DNA of 64,000 nt from Curvibacter sp. Lineage in GTDB: Bacteria > Pseudomonadota > Gammaproteobacteria > Burkholderiales > Burkholderiaceae_C. The position numbers were made by a program, and so were the translations under genes. Within the stretch, counting starts at the first letter, position 1, and every line of letters begins with the position of its first letter. Under the pieces are notes generated by a model that did no database searches, was not told the origin of the DNA, and worked only from the letters and a program-made list of their open reading frames with translations. Positions 32,356-41,120 of this stretch are shown here, one piece after another. The DNA lies in assembly GCA_020621965.1 (NCBI GenBank), contig JAHRYV010000015.1, forward strand, positions 1-64,000. Reading direction: 5' to 3'.

Positions 32356-32838
32356 TCAGCAGCCGGTGGTGTCGAGCGTGATGACGGGCGCCGCGGTCGC
32401 CGACGCCGCTGCTGCATAGCTGATCACGCAGTTGGCCGGCGTCGCGGCGCCATTGCCGGTGAATGTGATCGGGCCGGCGCCGGCGATGGTGACGCCGTCG
32501 GCGCCCGCGTCGATGCTGGCTGCGGCCTGGATGCCGGTGGCGCTGGCGGCCGGGTAGCGGAAGGTCATGTCCACCAGCGTGCCGTCCATATTGACCTGCA
32601 CCGTGGCGTTGCCGCAGGTGCCCGCGCCCGTCAGGCCCTGCGCCAGGTCGAGCTCGCAACGCGCCTTGGCCAGGGCCGCAGCGGTGCGGACCGAGCCGTA
32701 GACCGCCTGCATCTTGGCCACGCGCGCATCACGCTGCGCCGCGATGTAGCGCGGCAGCGCGATGGCCGCCAGGATGGCGATGATGGTGATCACGATCACC
32801 AGCTCGATCAGGGTGAAGCCTTGGGACGTCTTTTTCAT
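32356..32838 (-). CDS. Type IV pilin-like protein
   Basis: A 160-residue prepilin. A class III signal MKKTSQG is followed by FTLIELVIVITIIAILAAIA, with the cleavage Gly and the Glu at mature position 5 intact, and LPRYIAAQRDARVAKMQAVY extending the alpha-1 helix. The globular part has two Cys forming a likely DSL loop (near CVISY and the terminal GC). It resembles minor or major type IV pilins; no pilus assembly genes are nearby, so it must use a machinery encoded elsewhere. Confidence 0.9.
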   Translation of the reverse strand: MKKTSQGFTLIELVIVITIIAILAAIALPRYIAAQRDARVAKMQAVYGSVRTAAALAKARCELDLAQGLTGAGTCGNATVQVNMDGTLVDMTFRYPAASATGIQAAASIDAGADGVTIAGAGPITFTGNGAATPANCVISYAAAASATAAPVITLDTTGC

Positions 32839-32988
32839 GGGGTGCCTCGGGGGGAATGGGTGCGCAGGTCGTAATTTTGCGCCCCGGCGGCGGCGAAATC
32901 AAATTTGATAGCAAAAAAGAACCGCCGGCCGTGACAAATTCAGCAGGAATGGTTCAGGCCTGGCGCCGCCAGGCCGGCGCGGCCGGAC

Positions 32989-33870
32989 TCAGGAACGGTC
33001 CGGCTGCTCGAGGTGGGGCAAGGCGCTGCCGCAGTGCAGGCAGTAGTGCGCCTCCGGCGCATGGCCTTCGGCCAGGCACTCCGGGCAGGTACGCGAGACC
33101 GGCTGGCTGCCCAGGCGGCGCGCGGTCATCTCGGCCGTAACGATGCCCGTGGGCACGGCCAGCGTGCCCCAGCCCAGCAGCATCATGATGGAGGCGATGA
33201 AACGCCCCAGCTCGGTCTTGGGCGTGATGTCGCCAAAACCCACCGTGGTCATGGTGGTGATGGCCCAGTAGACCGCGGTGGGGATGCTGGTGAAACCGTT
33301 GGCCGGCCCCTCCACCACGTACATCAGCGTGCCCATGACCAGCACGATCATCAGCACGGCCGAGATGAAGACCAGCACCTTGCGCCGGCTGGCGCGCAGC
33401 GCCCCGCCGAGGGCCTGGAACTCGGCCAGATAGGCGGTGAGCTTGAAGATGCGAAAGACCCGCAGCAGGCGCAGCACACGCACGTCGATCAGCGCGTGCA
33501 CCTCGGGCACCAGCAAGGCCAGGTAGGTGGGCAGCAGGGCCAGCAGGTCGACGACGCCGTAGAAGCTCAGCGCGTAGCGCAGCGGGTGGCGCACGCAGGC
33601 CAGGCGCGCAAGGTACTCCACGGTGAAGAGGGCGGTGAACAGCCACTCGACCCGGTACAGCAGCTCGCGCTGCGCCCCAGGCAGCGCGGGCAGGCTGTCG
33701 AGCACCACCGCCAGCACGCTGGCCAGGATGAGCACGATCAGCCACATGTCGAACAGGCGGCCGGCGCGGGTGTCGGATTCGAAGATGACGGTGTACAGGC
33801 GCAGGCGCCAGCCGGCCATGGGGCGCCCGGGTTCGGTGGGGCTGGCGGGAACGGAGGTGTTGGACGTCAT
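32989..33870 (-). CDS. Voltage-gated-type potassium channel subunit with C-terminal zinc ribbon
   Basis: A 293-residue six-helix ion channel. S4-like positive repeats occur in VRVLRLLRVFRIFKL; the pore helix and filter AITTMTTVGFGDITP give a K+ selective TVGFGD. S5 and S6 flank it. The C-terminus carries two Cys pairs (CPEC...CLHCG) predicted to bind zinc, typical of this subgroup. It functions as a tetramer in the inner membrane. Monocistronic by spacing. Confidence 0.92.
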   Translation of the reverse strand: MTSNTSVPASPTEPGRPMAGWRLRLYTVIFESDTRAGRLFDMWLIVLILASVLAVVLDSLPALPGAQRELLYRVEWLFTALFTVEYLARLACVRHPLRYALSFYGVVDLLALLPTYLALLVPEVHALIDVRVLRLLRVFRIFKLTAYLAEFQALGGALRASRRKVLVFISAVLMIVLVMGTLMYVVEGPANGFTSIPTAVYWAITTMTTVGFGDITPKTELGRFIASIMMLLGWGTLAVPTGIVTAEMTARRLGSQPVSRTCPECLAEGHAPEAHYCLHCGSALPHLEQPDRS

Positions 33871-33974
33871 GGTGCGGTGCTACCCAGGGGCTGTGACTGG
33901 AGTATTCTCCACCCGTCCCCGGGTGCCGCCCGAGCGCGCCTGCCGTTTCCTCGTGTACTCCAGGAGTTCTGCCC

Positions 33975-35003
33975 ATGCCCCGCCCGTCATTGCCCCAGGT
34001 CGCCGCGGCCGCCGCCCTGTCGCTGCTGTGCTGCCTGCCGGCCCAGGCCGGCAAGACGCTGGAGGCCATCCGGGCGCGCGGCCAGCTGGTCTGCGGCGTC
34101 AACACCGGTCTGGCCGGCTTCAGCGCCACCGACAGCCAGGGCCGCTGGAGCGGGCTGGATGTGGACTTCTGCCGCGCCACCGCGGCCGCCGTGCTGGGCG
34201 ACGGCGGCAAGGTGAAGTACGTGCCGCTGAACGCGCAGCAGCGCTTCACCGCCCTGCAGTCGGGCGAGGTGGACCTGCTGGCGCGCAACACCACCTTCAC
34301 CCTCACGCGCGACGCCTCGCTGGGCCTGCACACGACGGCCGTCACCTACTACGACGGCCAGGGTTTCATGGTGTCGGCCAAGAGCGGGATCAAGAGCGCC
34401 CGGCAGCTCAAGGGCCAGACGGTGTGCGTGCAGTCCGGCACCACCACCGAGAAGAACCTGAGCGACTACTCGCGCGCCCACAAGCTCAATCTCAAGCCGG
34501 TGGTGTTCGAGAAGTTCGAGGCCGCCACCGGCGCCTATTTCGCCGGCCGCTGCGCCGCCTACAGCACCGACGCCTCGGGCCTGGCCTCCACCCGCACCAA
34601 GGAAGCGAAGAACCCGGCCGAGCACCTGATCCTGCCCGAGCTGATCTCCAAGGAGCCGCTCGGGCCCATGGTGCGCCGCGGCGACGACGAGTGGTTCGCC
34701 ATCGTGAAGTGGGTCGTGCACGGTCTGCTGGAGGCCGAGGAATACGGTGTGACCCAGGCCAATGTGGAGACGATGAAGGCCAGCGCCGACCCGCTGGTCA
34801 AGCGCCTGCTGGGCACGGGCGAGGACATGGGCAAGTTGCTGGGCCTGGAGCGCGACTGGCTGGCGCGCGCCATCCAGACCACCGGCAACTACGGCGAGAT
34901 CTTCGAGCGCAACGTGGGCGCGCAGTCGGCGCTCAAGCTGCCGCGCGGCGCCAACCGGCTCTGGAACCAGGGCGGCCTGATGTACCCCTTGCCCTTGCGA
35001 TGA
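33975..35003 (+). CDS. aapJ: General L-amino acid ABC transporter substrate-binding protein
   Basis: Periplasmic protein of 342 residues with a Sec signal (MPRPSLPQVAAAAALSLLCC, cleaved after AQA). Family 3 solute-binding features: ARGQLVCGVNTGLAGFSATD, WSGLDVDFCRATAAAVLGD, VDLLARNTTFTLTRD and VQSGTTTEKNL. These are the AapJ/BztA pattern that binds a broad range of polar amino acids. Its stop overlaps the aapQ start (ATGA). First gene of aapJQMP. Confidence 0.94.
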   Translation: MPRPSLPQVAAAAALSLLCCLPAQAGKTLEAIRARGQLVCGVNTGLAGFSATDSQGRWSGLDVDFCRATAAAVLGDGGKVKYVPLNAQQRFTALQSGEVDLLARNTTFTLTRDASLGLHTTAVTYYDGQGFMVSAKSGIKSARQLKGQTVCVQSGTTTEKNLSDYSRAHKLNLKPVVFEKFEAATGAYFAGRCAAYSTDASGLASTRTKEAKNPAEHLILPELISKEPLGPMVRRGDDEWFAIVKWVVHGLLEAEEYGVTQANVETMKASADPLVKRLLGTGEDMGKLLGLERDWLARAIQTTGNYGEIFERNVGAQSALKLPRGANRLWNQGGLMYPLPLR

Positions 35004-35935
35004 AAAGTCTGAACTGGCGCAGCCGCCGCTGGCGCGCGCTGCTCTGGCAGGCGCTGGCAGTGGCCGCCGTGCTGCTGCTGCTCGGCTGGCTGGCCGTCAA
35101 CACCGCGCACAACATGCAGGCGCGCGGCATCCAGAGCGGCTTCGATTTCCTGGCGCAGCCGGCCGGCTTCGACATCGGCGAGACCGTGCTGGCCTACGAT
35201 GCCGAGCGGCCCTACTGGCAGGCCTTCGTCGCCGGCCTGCTCAACACCTTGCGCGTGGCGCTGCCGGGCTGCCTGCTGATCACGCTGCTGGGCACGGCCA
35301 TCGGCGTCGGCCGCCTGGCCCGCCACCCGCTGCTGCGCGCCCTGTGCGCGGTGTATGTCGAATTGTTTCGCAACATCCCGCTGCTGCTGCAGTTGCTGCT
35401 GGGCTACCTGCTGCTGGCCCAGGCGCTGCCGGCCATCGGCGAGGCGCGCAGCCTGGGCCCGCTGGCGCTGGACAAGAATGGCCTGGCCTGGGTGCTGAAC
35501 GACGCGGGCGACACCCTGTTCACACTGAGCCCCGAGTATCTGGCCGTGCTGCTGGGCCTGACGCTGTACACCGCGGCCTTCGTGGCCGAGGTGGTGCGCG
35601 GCGGCCTGGGCGCCGTGCCGCGCGGCCAATTGGAGGCCGCCGCCGCCCTGGGCCTGAGCCGCTGGCAGACGCTGCGCCGCGTGCTGCTGCCGCAGGCGCT
35701 GCGTGTCATCATTCCGCCGCTGGGCAACCAGTACCTCAACCTCACCAAGAACTCCTCGCTGGCCGTGGCCATCGGCTACCCGGACCTGGTGTCCATCGGC
35801 AACACCGCCATCAACCAGACCGGCCGCGCGGTGGAGTGCATCGCCGTCATCATGGCCGTCTACCTCTGCCTCTCGCTGGCCACGGCGCTGTTCATGAACT
35901 GGTTCAACGCGCGCGCCGCGCTCCAGGAGCGCTAA
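35000..35935 (+). CDS. aapQ: Amino acid ABC transporter permease
   Basis: Inner-membrane permease of 311 residues with an N-terminal helix, a large periplasmic loop, and the HisM-like core. The EAA loop reads EAAAALGLSRWQTLRRVLLP, the site contacting the ATPase; YVELFRNIPLLLQLLL and the final VYLCLSLATALFM are typical. It is shorter than many AapQ proteins (about 400). The ATG at 35000 overlaps the aapJ stop by four bases. Confidence 0.93.
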   Translation: MKSLNWRSRRWRALLWQALAVAAVLLLLGWLAVNTAHNMQARGIQSGFDFLAQPAGFDIGETVLAYDAERPYWQAFVAGLLNTLRVALPGCLLITLLGTAIGVGRLARHPLLRALCAVYVELFRNIPLLLQLLLGYLLLAQALPAIGEARSLGPLALDKNGLAWVLNDAGDTLFTLSPEYLAVLLGLTLYTAAFVAEVVRGGLGAVPRGQLEAAAALGLSRWQTLRRVLLPQALRVIIPPLGNQYLNLTKNSSLAVAIGYPDLVSIGNTAINQTGRAVECIAVIMAVYLCLSLATALFMNWFNARAALQER

Positions 35936-35938
35936 GAC

Positions 35939-37036
35939 ATGGCGGTCTTTGTGCCCATCCCGCCCCGCCCGGCACCCCTGCGCCGCCGCGGCCCGCTGGC
36001 CGGGCTGCGCGCGCGCCTGTTCGCCGACACGCCCACGACGCTGGCCACGCTGACCCTCGTCGCCCTTCTGGCCTGGTGGCTGCCGCCGCTGCTGGACTGG
36101 GCCGTGCTGCGCGCCCACTGGGCCCCGCGCTTCGAGCCCTGCACGCTGGATGGCGCCGGCGCCTGCTGGGGCGTGGTGGCCGAGAAATACCGCCTGATCC
36201 TGCTGGGGCGTTACCCCTACGAGGAGCACTGGCGCCCGCTGCTGGCCACCGGGCTGTTGCTGGCGCTGCTGGGGGCGAGCTGCCTGCGCCGCTGCTGGCG
36301 CCCCGCGCTGCTGGGGCTGTGGCTGGGCGGCCTGGTGCTGTACTTCGGGCTGATGCACGGCGGCGTGGCCGGCCTGGCCGTGGTGGAGACCGGGCGCTGG
36401 GGCGGCCTGCCGCTGACGCTGCTGCTGTCCACGCTATCGATCGCGCTGGCCTTTCCGCTGGCCGTGGTGGTGGCGCTGGGCCGGCGCTCGGAGCTGCCGG
36501 CCATCCGCGCCCTGTGCACGGTCTACGTGGAACTGGTACGCGGCGTGCCGCTGGTGTCGGTGCTGTTCATGGCCTCCTTCCTGTTTCCGCTGTTCCTGCC
36601 GCAGGGTTTGAGCATCGACGTCCTGCTGCGCGTGCTGGTCGGCCTCACGCTGTTTGCCGCCGCCTACCTGGCCGAGGTGGTGCGCGGCGGCCTGCAGGCG
36701 CTGCCGCGCGGCCAGCTCGAGGCCGCCGCCGCGCTGGGCCTGTCCTGGTGGCAGACCCAGCGCCGCGTGGTGCTGCCGCAGGCCCTGGCCGCCGTGCTGC
36801 CGGGCCTGATGAACCACTTCATCGGCCTGTTCAAGGACACCTCGCTGGTGACCATCGTCAGCCTGTACGAGCTGACCGGCGCCCTGGGCCTGGCGCTCAA
36901 CTCCGACGCCGACTGGCGGCCCTACAAACTCGAGGCCTACCTCTTCATCGCGGCCATCTATTTCCTGTTCTGCTTCGCCATGTCGGGCTACAGCCGGTGG
37001 GTGGAAACGCAGCTCCGGCCCGGCCAGGTACGGTGA
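35939..37036 (+). CDS. aapM: Amino acid ABC transporter permease
   Basis: Second permease, 365 residues, pairing with AapQ. Hydrophobic helices begin near residue 35. The EAA loop EAAAALGLSWWQTQRRVVLP and the YVELVRGVPLVSVLFMASFL segment are conserved; a middle extension (about residues 60-110) is characteristic of AapM. It begins 3 bp after aapQ. Confidence 0.93.
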   Translation: MAVFVPIPPRPAPLRRRGPLAGLRARLFADTPTTLATLTLVALLAWWLPPLLDWAVLRAHWAPRFEPCTLDGAGACWGVVAEKYRLILLGRYPYEEHWRPLLATGLLLALLGASCLRRCWRPALLGLWLGGLVLYFGLMHGGVAGLAVVETGRWGGLPLTLLLSTLSIALAFPLAVVVALGRRSELPAIRALCTVYVELVRGVPLVSVLFMASFLFPLFLPQGLSIDVLLRVLVGLTLFAAAYLAEVVRGGLQALPRGQLEAAAALGLSWWQTQRRVVLPQALAAVLPGLMNHFIGLFKDTSLVTIVSLYELTGALGLALNSDADWRPYKLEAYLFIAAIYFLFCFAMSGYSRWVETQLRPGQVR

Positions 37037-37042
37037 CGCCCC

Positions 37043-37786
37043 ATGTCCGAACCCATCATCACCTTCGAGCGCGTCAACAAGTGGTACGGCGACAGCTTCC
37101 ACGTGCTGCGCGACATCGACCTCACGGTGCGCGCGGGCGAACGCCTCGTGATCTGCGGCCCGTCCGGCTCGGGCAAGTCCACGCTGATCCGCTGCATCAA
37201 CCGGCTGGAAGAACACCAGCAGGGCAGGCTGGTCGTGGACGGGCTGGAACTGGGCGACGAGCTCCAGGTGATCGAGGCCGTGCGTCGGCGCGTGGGCATG
37301 GTGTTCCAGCAGTTCAACCTGTTCCCGCACCTGAGCGTGCTGCACAACCTGACGCTGGCGCCCATGCAGGTGCAGGGCCTGTCGGAGACGGCCGCGCGGG
37401 AACTGGCGCTGGCCCAGCTGGCGCGCGTGCGCATCGCCGAGCAGGCGCACAAGTACCCGCTGCAGCTCTCAGGCGGCCAGCAGCAGCGGGTGGCGATTGC
37501 GCGCGCCCTGTGCCTGAACCCGAAGATCATGCTGTTCGACGAGCCCACCTCGGCGCTGGACCCGGAGATGATCAAGGAGGTGCTGGACGTGATGACGGAG
37601 CTGGCCGCGCAGGGCATGACCATGCTGGTGGTCACGCACGAGATGGGTTTTGCCAGAGCGGTGGCCGACCGCGTGGTCTTCATGGACCAGGGCCAGATCG
37701 TCGAGCAGAACACGCCGGACGAATTCTTCAGACACCCGCAGAGCGAGCGCAGCCGCGACTTCCTCGCCCGCATCCTCGGCCACTGA
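37043..37786 (+). CDS. aapP: Amino acid ABC transporter ATP-binding protein
   Basis: A 247-residue ATPase driving AapQM. Walker A is GPSGSGKST; the Q-loop is in [10 protein letters not shown]; the signature is [15 protein letters not shown]; Walker B is [15 protein letters not shown]; the H-loop is [10 protein letters not shown]. All are intact. It starts 6 bp after aapM and ends the operon; a short GGACC-CGCAA-GGTCC hairpin at 37787-37802 follows, without a T-run. Confidence 0.96.
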   Translation: MSEPIITFERVNKWYGDSFHVLRDIDLTVRAGERLVICGPSGSGKSTLIRCINRLEEHQQGRLVVDGLELGDELQVIEAVRRRVGMVFQQFNLFPHLSVLHNLTLAPMQVQGLSETAARELALAQLARVRIAEQAHKYPLQLSGGQQQRVAIARALCLNPKIMLFDEPTSALDPEMIKEVLDVMTELAAQGMTMLVVTHEMGFARAVADRVVFMDQGQIVEQNTPDEFFRHPQSERSRDFLARILGH

Positions 37787-37812
37787 GGACCCGCAAGGTC
37801 CCCGCGGCGAAA

Positions 37813-38046
37813 TCAGCGCAGCACCGAACGTACGAATTCGTCGCACTCGGCCTGCGCGTCGTTGGCGACGTGCCGGAGGTTTTCGGCCAGATGCAACTCC
37901 TCGGCCGTCGGGGCGGGCCCCCGGCCCTCGACGCAGGCCTTGTAATGCAGCAGGTTCTTGAGTTCCATCCGCCGGGCTTCCTGGTTGGCGTCCACCCAGT
38001 TCTTGTGCAGCTCTTCCCACTTGAGACCTGCCTCTTTCAAATCCAT
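37813..38046 (-). CDS. Small conserved-type hypothetical protein (77 aa)
   Basis: Soluble, charged, helical protein: MDLKEAGLKWEELHKNWVDA near the start and AQAECDEFVRSVLR at the end. The start at 38046 has GGAGAGGTGG upstream and removes an unlikely N-terminal extension. No family recognised. It converges with aapP. Confidence 0.65.
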   Translation of the reverse strand: MDLKEAGLKWEELHKNWVDANQEARRMELKNLLHYKACVEGRGPAPTAEELHLAENLRHVANDAQAECDEFVRSVLR

Positions 38047-38116
38047 GAGACCACCTCTCCAAATTCCGCTGTGGGGAAGACGCCGATCATAATGACCCTT
38101 CGACCCGGAACACGGC

Positions 38117-38136
38117 GCCTGGGCGCGAGCCCAGGC
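38117..38136 (-). terminator. Perfect GNRA-loop hairpin downstream of the FHA gene
   Basis: GCCTGGGC-GCGA-GCCCAGGC: an 8-bp perfect stem closed by a GCGA tetraloop, 17 bp past the stop of the FHA gene. Probably ends that transcript or stabilises its 3' end. No T-tract follows on the minus strand, so intrinsic termination is uncertain. Confidence 0.45.
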
Positions 38137-38152
38137 ACCGCGCCCTCGGGGC

Positions 38153-39115
38153 TCAGTCGTCGTAGTCGTCGCCGATTTCCTCGCCATCGTCGCGTGTGAT
38201 GTCCTGGTCGGCGCGCTCCTTGAGCCGGACGCCGGAGGCGATGAAGTCGGCGATGGGTACGGGGGAAGCCAGTCGCAGGGCCGGGTGCTCGATCACGTTC
38301 AGGGTCTGGATGGCGGTCAGGCGGTGTTCGGAGATCCAGCGCTGCGCCAACGGCACGACGATGGACAGGACGGCCACCGCGGCCACGGCCCAGCGCAGCT
38401 TGGGCCAGTGGCGCGGATCGGCCACACGCAGATGCGCGCGCACGGTGAACGCCAGCAGCACCACCATCACGTAGGAAGAGATGCGCATGGGCCACAGCCA
38501 GCCGCCGGCGTAAGCCAGCAGCTTCAGCCCGTCGTCGATCAAGGCCGCGCCCAGGTAGGCACAGCTGGCGATGAGCAGATGGGTGAAAAAGCGGTCGCCG
38601 CCCGTCAGGATGCGCCCCAGCAGCGCGTACATCGCGCTCCAGATGCACATGGCCGCGGCAATGCCGCTCAGGCCGTACAGATAAGGCGGCGTCTTGTCGC
38701 CCAGGTCGTTGAGCCAGAGGTTCCAGGCCCCGTGGCCCAGCACCAGGGCCAGGGCCAGCACGGCCAGCGGCCAGATGGGCAGGCGCGAGAGCACTTGCTC
38801 GGGCGCCAGCGGCCAGGCGGCGTTGCGGATGCGGATGAGGCTGCCGCCCAGGTTGTAGATGACATCCGAGGTGACGGCATAGGCGGATTGCCGCTTGCCG
38901 CGCTGGGCGCGGATGCCGTTGCGGGTGTCCAGATCGTGCAGCTCGGCGCTGCCGTCGCTGCCGATGCGCAACTGTGCGTGGTAGGCGGCGCAGTGGGGAT
39001 CGTTCAGCACCAGGGTGTTGTCCAGCGCGCGGCCGATGTTGAAATGTGCTCCGGTGACAGGCAGGCGCGCCAGCACGGTGCCGTCGCGGTGCAGATGCTC
39101 GACAAACCAGTTCAT
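38153..39115 (-). CDS. FHA domain protein with C-terminal membrane domain
   Basis: A 320-residue protein. The N-terminal 95 residues form an FHA phosphothreonine-binding domain: HFNIGRALDNTLVLNDP, then YHAQLRIGSDGSAELHDLDT. The usual Ser of the pThr pocket reads Ala (CAAYHA). About six hydrophobic helices follow (from WPLAVLALALVLGHGAW to VAAVAVLSIVVPLAQRW), ending with a soluble acidic tail (DGEEIGDDYDD). It overlaps the protease gene by ATGA, implying coordinated membrane-linked protein quality control or signalling. Confidence 0.83.
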   Translation of the reverse strand: MNWFVEHLHRDGTVLARLPVTGAHFNIGRALDNTLVLNDPHCAAYHAQLRIGSDGSAELHDLDTRNGIRAQRGKRQSAYAVTSDVIYNLGGSLIRIRNAAWPLAPEQVLSRLPIWPLAVLALALVLGHGAWNLWLNDLGDKTPPYLYGLSGIAAAMCIWSAMYALLGRILTGGDRFFTHLLIASCAYLGAALIDDGLKLLAYAGGWLWPMRISSYVMVVLLAFTVRAHLRVADPRHWPKLRWAVAAVAVLSIVVPLAQRWISEHRLTAIQTLNVIEHPALRLASPVPIADFIASGVRLKERADQDITRDDGEEIGDDYDD

Positions 39116-40488
39116 TGCAGGCGCTCCAGAAAGAGCGTGGTCAGTTGTTGTGCGTTGTCGAACGAAAAGCCGCGCAGCTGCAGACTGCTGCTCAGCCGCT
39201 CCTGGGCATCGTCGACCTGGATGGCCTGCACGTTGTAGTCGTAGAGCCCCGCGAACTTGCGATAGGCGCGCACACAGATGCCGACGCGGTAGACATGCTG
39301 GCTGCCCTGCACATAACGGTCGTGGCATTCCGAACGGGAGATGTTGTCGTTGCCGGAGCTGACCACGCCGAGCGAGCGTGCGCCGGAGGCGATGTGAAGG
39401 AACTTGATCGTCGGCAGCTTGTCATTGCGCAAGACCACGTGCTGCAGGCTCAGCGAGCCGGTGGACAGGCTGCGGCTGACGAACAGCTCGGACCGCAGGC
39501 TGCAGTCCAGGCTGTCGCGGTGATAACGCAGTTTCTCGCCGGTCAGGCCGTTGGCCCAGCACTTGGTCAGGCCGCCATCCAGGGTGGGGACGGTGCGCCC
39601 GGCCAGCGTCTGGCTGGCAAAGCCGGCCTCTGCCGGCGCCTTGCCGCCGCCCAGCAATTTGCCGGCGACGAAATCCTGGTGGCCGCGCAACTGCCGGGCC
39701 AGGGCGCTGTGCCACTCGCCGGGCGGCTCGGCCTGGCCGGCGCGCGCCAGCAACTCGCGCATGTAGCGCACCGGCACCAGAAAGCTCAGCATCGAACCGT
39801 CGCGGCGGGTGGCGACATTGACACCGACGACGCGGCCGGCCTCGTCGATGGCCGGCCCGCCGCTCATGCCCGAGTTCAAGGCGCCGGAGAACAGCATCTG
39901 TTCGTAGATGCGCGACTCGACCCTCCCGTTGTAGATGCCCTCGGCGATCAGAAAACCCAGCTCGAGCGGGTTGCCCAGCGCGTACACCTTGCTGCCCTGG
40001 ACCAGGGGCGCCTCACGCAGCTCGAAGGCCGTCCATGCGGGCTCCCCCGCGGCGGGCTCGGTGCGCAGCACGGCCAGATCGTGCACCACGTCGACGGCGA
40101 CCAGCTTCGCGTTGACCTTGCGCTCATTGGTGCCGCGCAGTTCGATGCGGTATTTCTGCGGCTCCACCGCCAGCGACGACACCACGTGGTAGTTGGTCAC
40201 CACCAGGGCGCCCTGCGCGCCTTCGTTGCGCACGACAAAACCGGAGCCGAGGGCCGACTGCTCGCTGGCGCTGGCCAGCAGCACGCGCACCTGGAGCAGC
40301 CGGTCCTTGTAGCGCAGGAACAGATCCCGCGCCGAAGCCGACGGTTCGGCCGCCTTGGCCGCGGCGGTCTGGCCCGCTGCCGGCCCGCCGGACGGCGCGG
40401 TCTGCGCGTAGGAGACGACGCTCTGCAACAAGGCGCAGAAAAAGCAGACCGCGAGGATGGCGCGGCTGGCACGGCGAACGTGGATCAT
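39112..40488 (-). CDS. Exported trypsin-like serine protease (S1/DegP-like fold)
   Basis: A 458-residue protein with a signal peptide (MIHVRRASRAILAVCFF to near YAQ). The catalytic triad is complete: His101 (VVTNYHVV), Asp137 (VVHDLAVL) and Ser209 (NSGMSGGPAIDEAG). No PDZ domain follows; instead about 200 residues of unknown C-terminal domain with several Cys (KCWANG, DCSLRS, SECHDRY, VGICVRAY). The start at 40488 is preferred over a longer frame that lacks a signal. The gene order protease-FHA with ATGA overlap suggests one function. Confidence 0.85.
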   Translation of the reverse strand: MIHVRRASRAILAVCFFCALLQSVVSYAQTAPSGGPAAGQTAAAKAAEPSASARDLFLRYKDRLLQVRVLLASASEQSALGSGFVVRNEGAQGALVVTNYHVVSSLAVEPQKYRIELRGTNERKVNAKLVAVDVVHDLAVLRTEPAAGEPAWTAFELREAPLVQGSKVYALGNPLELGFLIAEGIYNGRVESRIYEQMLFSGALNSGMSGGPAIDEAGRVVGVNVATRRDGSMLSFLVPVRYMRELLARAGQAEPPGEWHSALARQLRGHQDFVAGKLLGGGKAPAEAGFASQTLAGRTVPTLDGGLTKCWANGLTGEKLRYHRDSLDCSLRSELFVSRSLSTGSLSLQHVVLRNDKLPTIKFLHIASGARSLGVVSSGNDNISRSECHDRYVQGSQHVYRVGICVRAYRKFAGLYDYNVQAIQVDDAQERLSSSLQLRGFSFDNAQQLTTLFLERLQ

Positions 40489-40833
40489 GACGGGCAAACG
40501 AATAAGACTGGCATGCAGTCTAGCGTGTCGACACCGGCCCAATGCGTCGCCGCGTCGCGAACTCGCCACGCGGAAAGTACGGGTAAACGCGAAGCCTCGC
40601 CCTGGCGGATGCCGTGGCGACGCAGTGCAGTCCCTCGGCCCTCGTTTGGGGGATATGCAGCCCCACGGCAGCCGGTACGATACTGCCGAGTCTGTCGACT
40701 ACTTCTGGTAACAAAAAGATGAACGATACAACGGGAGAAAACGCCTTGCCATCGAGCACTTGGCCCTGCGGGGTCAGCCAGGTTGGACCGCAAGGTTCCG
40801 TTTTGGATCGCAGCGATGTACGGTCAAAATTGC
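40489..40833. other. Intergenic region before the second cassette cluster
   Basis: About 345 bp. A small plus-strand ORF at 40719-40838 (MNDTTGENALPSSTWP..., 39 aa) ends with its TAG inside the cassette core GTTAGTC; it could be a short gene or the truncated start of one interrupted by cassette capture. No integrase gene or promoter is recognised. Sequence just left of the core (GGTCAAAATTGC) may be an attC/attI remnant but lacks a matching RYYYAAC partner. Confidence 0.4.
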
Positions 40834-40843
40834 GTTAGTCATC

Positions 40844-41008
40844 ATGAAGTCCAACCACGTCGCCGCCCCTGTTTGCTTCGGCATCGCCATTCTTCTGGCG
40901 GTCTTTACCTCTTCAGCGGCTGGCGCTGGAGGTTTCGCTTTTCTTGGATTCATCTTTGAAGCCATGGGCTGGAAGAAGCTGTCCGACTCAGATGGGGACA
41001 AGGAATGA
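40844..41008 (+). CDS. Cassette-borne small membrane protein (54 aa)
   Basis: MKSNHVAAPVCFGIAILLAV... a single hydrophobic segment (about residues 8-38) followed by a charged tail KKLSDSDGDKE. It could be a signal-anchored peptide or small toxin-like membrane peptide; not decidable. The ATG is 4 bases after core GTTAGTC. The gene ends 31 bp before the attC. Confidence 0.62.
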   Translation: MKSNHVAAPVCFGIAILLAVFTSSAAGAGGFAFLGFIFEAMGWKKLSDSDGDKE

Positions 41009-41039
41009 ATGACCTTCTGTTGAATACAAGCGAGGGCAT

Positions 41040-41099
41040 GGCTAACAGGTCGGCCCAGAGGCTATTGCCTTCGGCGCCGCCTGGTCTCCAACGTTGGGC
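41040..41099 (+). other. attC recombination site (60 bp)
   Basis: Outer cores GGCTAAC (41040-41046; one base off RYYYAAC) and GTTGGGC (41093-41099; exact). The interior CGGCCCAGAGGCTATTGCCT and CTTCGGCGCCGCCTGG can fold, and the inner CCAACGTTGGGC resembles the R'/L' boxes of integron sites. The length is the classic 60 bp. Confidence 0.78.
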
Positions 41100-41120
41100 A
41101 TCACTGCGGGAGTTCTGTCT

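Noticed and set aside
37787-37802. Intrinsic terminator after aapP
   Set aside because: Only a 5-bp stem (GGACC/GGTCC) and no T-run; mentioned in the aapP entry but not listed as a feature.
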